Origin: Dehalococcoidales bacterium
Lineage (GTDB): Bacteria > Chloroflexota > Dehalococcoidia > Dehalococcoidales > Fen-1064
Length of the DNA stretch: 9,402 nucleotides
Assembly: GCA_028713395.1 (NCBI GenBank)
Contig: JAQTOJ010000068.1
Location: 1-9,402, forward strand
Reading direction: 5' to 3'
Shown here: piece by piece, positions 5,954 to 9,402 of the stretch
Layout of the letters: each line of letters opens with the position of its first letter
Numbering within the stretch: position 1 is the first letter of the stretch
The notes under the pieces: model-generated
Databases searched by the model: none
Told to the model about the DNA's origin: nothing
What the model saw: the letters and a program-made list of their open reading frames with translations, nothing else
Program-made: the position numbers and the translations under genes

Positions 5954-7579
5954 ATGTACATAAAGAAAATTATTATAGAGAATTTCAAGTGCTTTGAAGG
6001 GAAGTTTTCTTTAGATTTCAATAAATGCCTTAACATTCTCGTTGGTGATAATGAGGCTGGGAAGTCTACCATTCTAGAAGCTATTCATTTAGCGTTAAGC
6101 GGTTGGATTTATGGTAGATACATCGGATCAGAACTAACTCAAGCACTTTTCAACAATAAAGTAATAAAGCAATATTTGGATAGCATAGGAACTAAAAACC
6201 AATTGCAGCCTCCACGTATATTGATTGAATTGTTTTTCGATATTAAAGATATTCCCATCAGTGCTACTTTTGAAGGGATGTGGAATAGTTTGAAAGAAAA
6301 AGCATGCGGAATTCAGTTTCAGATATTCTTTAATGAAAAATATAAAAACGAATATAATTTATTAGTTAGTGGGAACGAAAAGCTGAATTCTTTACCCATT
6401 GAATATTATGAGTTCTCATGGTCATCTTTCGCTGGTGATGACAGATTAACCCCTAAAAGTATACCAATAAAGTCGGCTTTGATCGATTCGTCAAGCAATC
6501 GTAATCAAAATGGTTCAGATATATATATTTCTCGTATTATTCGTGATTTGCTTTCTGAGGAGCATATAGTGAAAGTATCTCAGGCACATCGAAAGTTGAA
6601 AGACAATTTTGCAAAAGATGATGCAATAAAAGCAATCAATGCAGAACTAGAGCAAAAACAAATTTCTGATAAAAGAGTAGAGCTTTCTATTGACGTTTCA
6701 ACCAAAACAGCCTGGGAAAATACTTTAACCACTTACTTAGATGGTATCCCCTTTAGTTATGCAGGCAGAGGCGAACAATCTATGGTAAAAACCAAACTTG
6801 CTCTTAGTCATCAAAAATCAAAAGAAGCTAATATTCTATTGCTTGAAGAACCTGAAAATCATCTTTCTCATGCCAAGCTAAATAAGTTTGTTAACGACAT
6901 TAAAGCTGACAATTCTGAAAAGCAAATAATCATATCCACGCATAGCAGTTTTGTAGCAAATAAGCTTGGTCTTAGCAGCTTAATTCTACTAAATGTCGAT
7001 AAGGTCTCTTTTACCAGAGGTGTAGTTAGAATCAAAGACTTAACTGAAGATACGAAAAAGTATTTTGAAAAACTTTCTGGATACGATACCTTGAGGCTAG
7101 TTCTATGTAAAAAAGCAATTCTTGTTGAAGGACCTTCTGACGAATTGGTAGTTCAAAAAGCTTATCATGTAAAAAAGGGGAAATTACCTATCGAAGATGA
7201 AGTGGAAGTAATATCTGTTGGAATATCTTTTAAAAGATTTTTGGAAATTGCTAAAATAATTAAAAAACCTGTGGCAGTTGTGACAGATAACGATGGGAAT
7301 TATGAAGTAAATATTAAGAAGAAATATGAACAATATGCGAATACTACAACAATAAAAATATGCGCAGATAAACGAGATGACCTGAATACTCTTGAACCAC
7401 AAATAATCGATGTAAACAAAGACCAAATTAAAATATTAACAAATATTTTAGGGGTTACTCTCAATGCAACAGAATTATGTGACTATATGCAAAAACACAA
7501 AACAGATTGGGCTTTAAAAATATTTGATACGTCCGAGGGAATCAAATTCCCTCAGTATATTTTAGACGCTATTGAGTGA
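5954..7579 (+). CDS. gajA: Gabija GajA: OLD-family ATPase with TOPRIM nuclease domain
   Basis: GajA is the ATP-regulated DNA endonuclease of Gabija anti-phage defence. The 541-residue product has an ABC-type ATPase core: Walker A GDNEAGKST (31-39, K37), signature-like GRGEQS (271-276), Walker B LLLEEPENH (E298/E299) and an H-loop STHSS (H330). The TOPRIM nuclease domain follows: VEGPSDE (E392), VVTDNDGN (D445, D447), LEPQI, and a C-terminal DWALKIF whose K522 fits the conserved catalytic lysine. All the nuclease residues I can recognise are present. I chose ATG 5954 because AGGGGG (5945-5950) precedes it; an in-frame TTG at 5924 would add ten residues but lacks a ribosome site. The gene is far more A+T-rich than its neighbours, suggesting transfer. 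The UvrD-like helicase gene starts 4 bases after it, the class 2 OLD arrangement. A stand-alone OLD nuclease is the only serious alternative. Confidence 0.92.
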   Translation: MYIKKIIIENFKCFEGKFSLDFNKCLNILVGDNEAGKSTILEAIHLALSGWIYGRYIGSELTQALFNNKVIKQYLDSIGTKNQLQPPRILIELFFDIKDIPISATFEGMWNSLKEKACGIQFQIFFNEKYKNEYNLLVSGNEKLNSLPIEYYEFSWSSFAGDDRLTPKSIPIKSALIDSSSNRNQNGSDIYISRIIRDLLSEEHIVKVSQAHRKLKDNFAKDDAIKAINAELEQKQISDKRVELSIDVSTKTAWENTLTTYLDGIPFSYAGRGEQSMVKTKLALSHQKSKEANILLLEEPENHLSHAKLNKFVNDIKADNSEKQIIISTHSSFVANKLGLSSLILLNVDKVSFTRGVVRIKDLTEDTKKYFEKLSGYDTLRLVLCKKAILVEGPSDELVVQKAYHVKKGKLPIEDEVEVISVGISFKRFLEIAKIIKKPVAVVTDNDGNYEVNIKKKYEQYANTTTIKICADKRDDLNTLEPQIIDVNKDQIKILTNILGVTLNATELCDYMQKHKTDWALKIFDTSEGIKFPQYILDAIE

Positions 7580-7583
7580 GAAT

Positions 7584-8693
7584 ATGTACAAGAATAACTT
7601 GATCATCGCTGCCGCAGGTTCTGGCAAAACTACTTATTTAGTAAATGAAGCTCTAAAAATAAAAGGCAAAAATGTGTTGGTAACCACTTTTACCGATGCA
7701 AACGAAGAGGAGATCAAAAAAAAGTTTTTATTTGAAAATCGTGGAATTCCTGACAACGTTACTGTTCAGACATGGTTTTCATTCTTGATACAGCATGGGG
7801 CTAAACCATATCAAGGAGGTATCTACGAAGAACGCATAAATGGGCTTTCTTTTATTAGTGGTCAATCAACACACTATATAGAAGAAGCTAATACCGAAAA
7901 ATATTATTTTGATAACAACCATCGCATATACTCGGACAAAATTTCTTGCTTTGCCATAAAATGTAACAAAATCAGTAATGGTGAAGTAATATCCAGGATA
8001 AGCAAAATATATCCCCACATATTTATTGATGAGGTTCAGGATTTAGCCGGATATGATCTGGAGTTTTTAACATTACTTCTCGAGTCATCATGTCACTTAT
8101 TACTAGTATGCGATCCAAGGCAAGGAACCTACTCAACGAGTAATTCAGCAAAAAACAAAAAATATAATAAATCTAGCATTGTTCTTTTTTTCAATCGTCC
8201 TGAAGTTCAAAAGAAAATCGAAATAGATGAAGTGTCTTTGGTAACTAATTACAGGAGCAATCAAAAAATCTGCGACTTTGCTAACAGGATATACCCTGGG
8301 TTTTGTGCAACAAATTCCGGGCAGAATATTACGACCGGTCACGATGGGATTTTTCTTGTTCGCGAGCAAAATATTGACAATTATTTTGCCGAATATCCTT
8401 CATGTATGCAATTAAGATATGATGTAAAAGAGAAACGAGTGAAAAACAATTATGGGGTACTAAATTTTGGTATTTCTAAAGGATTAAGCTTTGATCGGGT
8501 TTTAGTATATCCCACTAATCCAATATTGGACTGGATCAAAAACAATAATTCTGATTTGTCGCCTACAAGTCGATCAAAATTTTACGTGGCGGTTACTAGG
8601 GCTAAATATAGTGTGGGAATAGTATATAACTATAGAGATGACGAAATAATTGAAGGTACTGAAAGGTATCAACCGAAAACCGCTAGAGTCTAG
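7584..8693 (+). CDS. gajB: Gabija GajB: compact UvrD-like superfamily 1 helicase
   Basis: GajB is the helicase/NTPase partner that forms a complex with GajA in Gabija defence. The 369-residue product shows the SF1 motifs in order: I AAAGSGKTT (9-17, K15), Ia TTFTDANEEE, Ib QTWFSF, II IFIDEVQD (D149/E150), III CDPRQGTY (from D177), IV NYRSN (R224), V SKGLSFDRV (K299) and VI YVAVTRAK (R339). Only about 75 residues separate motifs IV and V, where UvrD/PcrA carry the large 2B insertion, so 2B is essentially missing. The Bacillus cereus GajB is, as I recall, close to 500 residues. The frame is intact through motif VI and a short tail, so this looks like a natural compact form and not a truncation. 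ATG 7584 lies 4 bases after the gajA stop, with GAGTGAG (7574-7580) as a weak ribosome site, implying translational coupling. An upstream TTG (7572) would overlap gajA but has no ribosome site. Confidence 0.9.
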   Translation: MYKNNLIIAAAGSGKTTYLVNEALKIKGKNVLVTTFTDANEEEIKKKFLFENRGIPDNVTVQTWFSFLIQHGAKPYQGGIYEERINGLSFISGQSTHYIEEANTEKYYFDNNHRIYSDKISCFAIKCNKISNGEVISRISKIYPHIFIDEVQDLAGYDLEFLTLLLESSCHLLLVCDPRQGTYSTSNSAKNKKYNKSSIVLFFNRPEVQKKIEIDEVSLVTNYRSNQKICDFANRIYPGFCATNSGQNITTGHDGIFLVREQNIDNYFAEYPSCMQLRYDVKEKRVKNNYGVLNFGISKGLSFDRVLVYPTNPILDWIKNNNSDLSPTSRSKFYVAVTRAKYSVGIVYNYRDDEIIEGTERYQPKTARV

Positions 8694-8825
8694 AAAAGTG
8701 TCGTTTTTCAGTTATTAGCGTTGTAAATTACTTTTAAACGAACTACAAATTGTATCAAATATTCGTATTCATCATTCGTCGTTAATCCCCATATTTGTTC
8801 AATGGTTTAAAAATTTAGTTCATAA

Positions 8826-8858
8826 TAAAAAGGGGAGCGTAATTCGCTCCCCTTTTTA
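8826..8858. terminator. Bidirectional intrinsic terminator between gajB and purA
   Basis: A perfect 14-base stem, taaaaaggggagcg (8826-8839) and cgctccccttttta (8845-8858), encloses the loop taatt. It lies about 130 bases after the gajB stop and about 65 bases past the purA stop on the other strand, so it can serve both convergent genes. Its A-run/purine stem closely resembles the terminator at 5776-5805. The 8694-8825 stretch before it is A+T-rich and holds no gene I can support. Confidence 0.9.
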
Positions 8859-8922
8859 TCTCTGTTATCTGATCACTGAACGCTGAAAGCCAAAAGCCAG
8901 AAGCTATCAGCTCGTTATCGTC

Positions 8923-9300
8923 TTACAACACCGCGCTCTTGTGTATCGTCTGGTTGCGTTCTGGTCCCACGCAAATCAGATTCGCGGGACAGCCCACCAG
9001 TTTCTCCAGCCGTTTCACGTAAGCCTGCGCGGCGGGCGGCATGTCCTTGAACTTGCGTATGCCGCAGGTCACGGTCTGCCAGCCTTCCCATTCTTCATAT
9101 ACCGGTTGGCATTTATCCAGCATGGCAATGCTCGCCGGGAAATCGTTGACCGTTTTCGTGCCTACTTTATAACCCGTGCAGATTTTAATGCTGGGCAAGG
9201 TATCCAGAATATCGAACCGGGTGATGGCCATTCCCGTAAACCCGTTCACGCGATTGCTGAATCTGGCGGCTACGGCGTCGAACCAGCCGATACGGCGCGG
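8923..9300 (-). CDS. purA: Adenylosuccinate synthetase, C-terminal part (broken at its 5' side)
   Basis: PurA makes adenylosuccinate from IMP and aspartate using GTP, the first step from IMP toward AMP. About 125 C-terminal residues are seen of a protein normally near 430. Homology begins at PRRIGWFDAV, the conserved segment that follows TTGR in PurA, and continues through VNGFTGMAITRFDILDTLP, IKICTGYKV, CQPVYEEWEGW and AYVKRLEKLVG to the GPERNQTI C-terminus. Just upstream of the Pro codon, at 9301-9303, the frame hits TGA, and the expected TTGR coding sequence is absent. The gene is therefore interrupted by a junction, not merely cut by the window edge. It converges on the Gabija operon and shares the terminator at 8826-8858. 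Confidence 0.9.
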   Translation of the reverse strand, partial: PRRIGWFDAVAARFSNRVNGFTGMAITRFDILDTLPSIKICTGYKVGTKTVNDFPASIAMLDKCQPVYEEWEGWQTVTCGIRKFKDMPPAAQAYVKRLEKLVGCPANLICVGPERNQTIHKSAVL

Positions 9301-9302
9301 TC

Positions 9303-9371
9303 ACGGAAGTAGTTCTGGAAGGTGATGGTGGCGTAGGTGCGGGATTCCTCGCGGACGCGCACATGTTCTTT
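9303..9371 (-). pseudogene. SecA-like fragment joined to purA out of frame
   Basis: Read on the minus strand, these 23 codons give KEHVRVREES then RTYATITFQNYFR. This matches the segment of the SecA preprotein translocase ATPase that normally precedes the KLAGMTGTA motif. The match stops after NYFR: the frame runs out-of-frame through purA sequence and ends at TAG 11 codons later. On the outer side (9372-9402) the same frame is open but does not resemble SecA; a shifted frame reads weakly like the expected GLHQAVE segment. Two housekeeping genes spliced within a few bases at the sequence edge suggest an assembly chimera or a low-quality end; a genuine rearrangement is the alternative. Confidence 0.65.
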
Positions 9372-9402
9372 CAACCCCGCTCTGCCCAGAGGCACCCGCA
9401 TT

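Noticed and set aside
8694..8825. Possible third small gene of the defence operon after gajB
   Set aside because: Only very short frames exist in this A+T-rich stretch, none with a ribosome site.
8875..8915. Short tandem-like string (gctgaaagcc, aaaagcc, agaagc) between the terminator and purA
   Set aside because: The units are too short and irregular to call a repeat array, and no second copy lies in the window.
8941..9312. 123-codon plus-strand open frame at the right edge
   Set aside because: It is the mirror frame of purA, whose PurA motifs are clear on the minus strand.
1..9402. CRISPR array, tRNA, rRNA, integrase or transposase
   Set aside because: I looked across both strands and found no regularly spaced repeats, cloverleaf sequence, rRNA motifs or recombinase motifs.

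Overview
The window reads as a bacterial chromosome segment, most likely from a member of Chloroflexota near Dehalococcoidia. That placement is an inference from three things: the gene set, the TTG starts on rpsO and pnp, and the style of the intergenic repeats. No rRNA or other marker confirms it. The housekeeping genes are fairly G+C-rich, while one block at about 5810-8820 is strikingly A+T-rich.

Layout. On the minus strand at the left edge is the N-terminal third of an M20-family amidohydrolase (1-432, C-terminus outside the window), with a good promoter. A roughly 700-base gap follows, built mainly of degenerate dispersed repeats and ending in a strong promoter. That promoter drives rpsO (ribosomal protein S15), pnp (polynucleotide phosphorylase) and dapB (dihydrodipicolinate reductase), which are spaced 20-21 bases apart and probably co-transcribed. 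A second repeat-bearing gap (4440-4781) separates dapB from dapA (dihydrodipicolinate synthase), which has its own candidate promoter. DapA and DapB carry out consecutive steps of the lysine/diaminopimelate pathway.

After a bidirectional terminator (5776-5805) comes an A+T-rich two-gene operon. Its first gene encodes an OLD-family ATPase/TOPRIM nuclease (GajA type, 5954-7579). Its second, 4 bases later, encodes a short UvrD-like superfamily 1 helicase (GajB type, 7584-8693). The pair is a Gabija anti-phage defence system. Gabija is already described. What stands out is the helicase: 369 residues, with only about 75 residues between motifs IV and V, so the usual 2B domain is essentially absent. 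A second, similar terminator (8826-8858) closes the block.

At the right edge, on the minus strand, lies the C-terminal part of purA (adenylosuccinate synthetase). Its homology stops abruptly near 9300 and is replaced, in a different frame, by a 23-codon SecA-like piece. That looks like an assembly chimera or a rearrangement at the sequence end. I found no tRNA, rRNA, CRISPR array, integrase, transposase or riboswitch.
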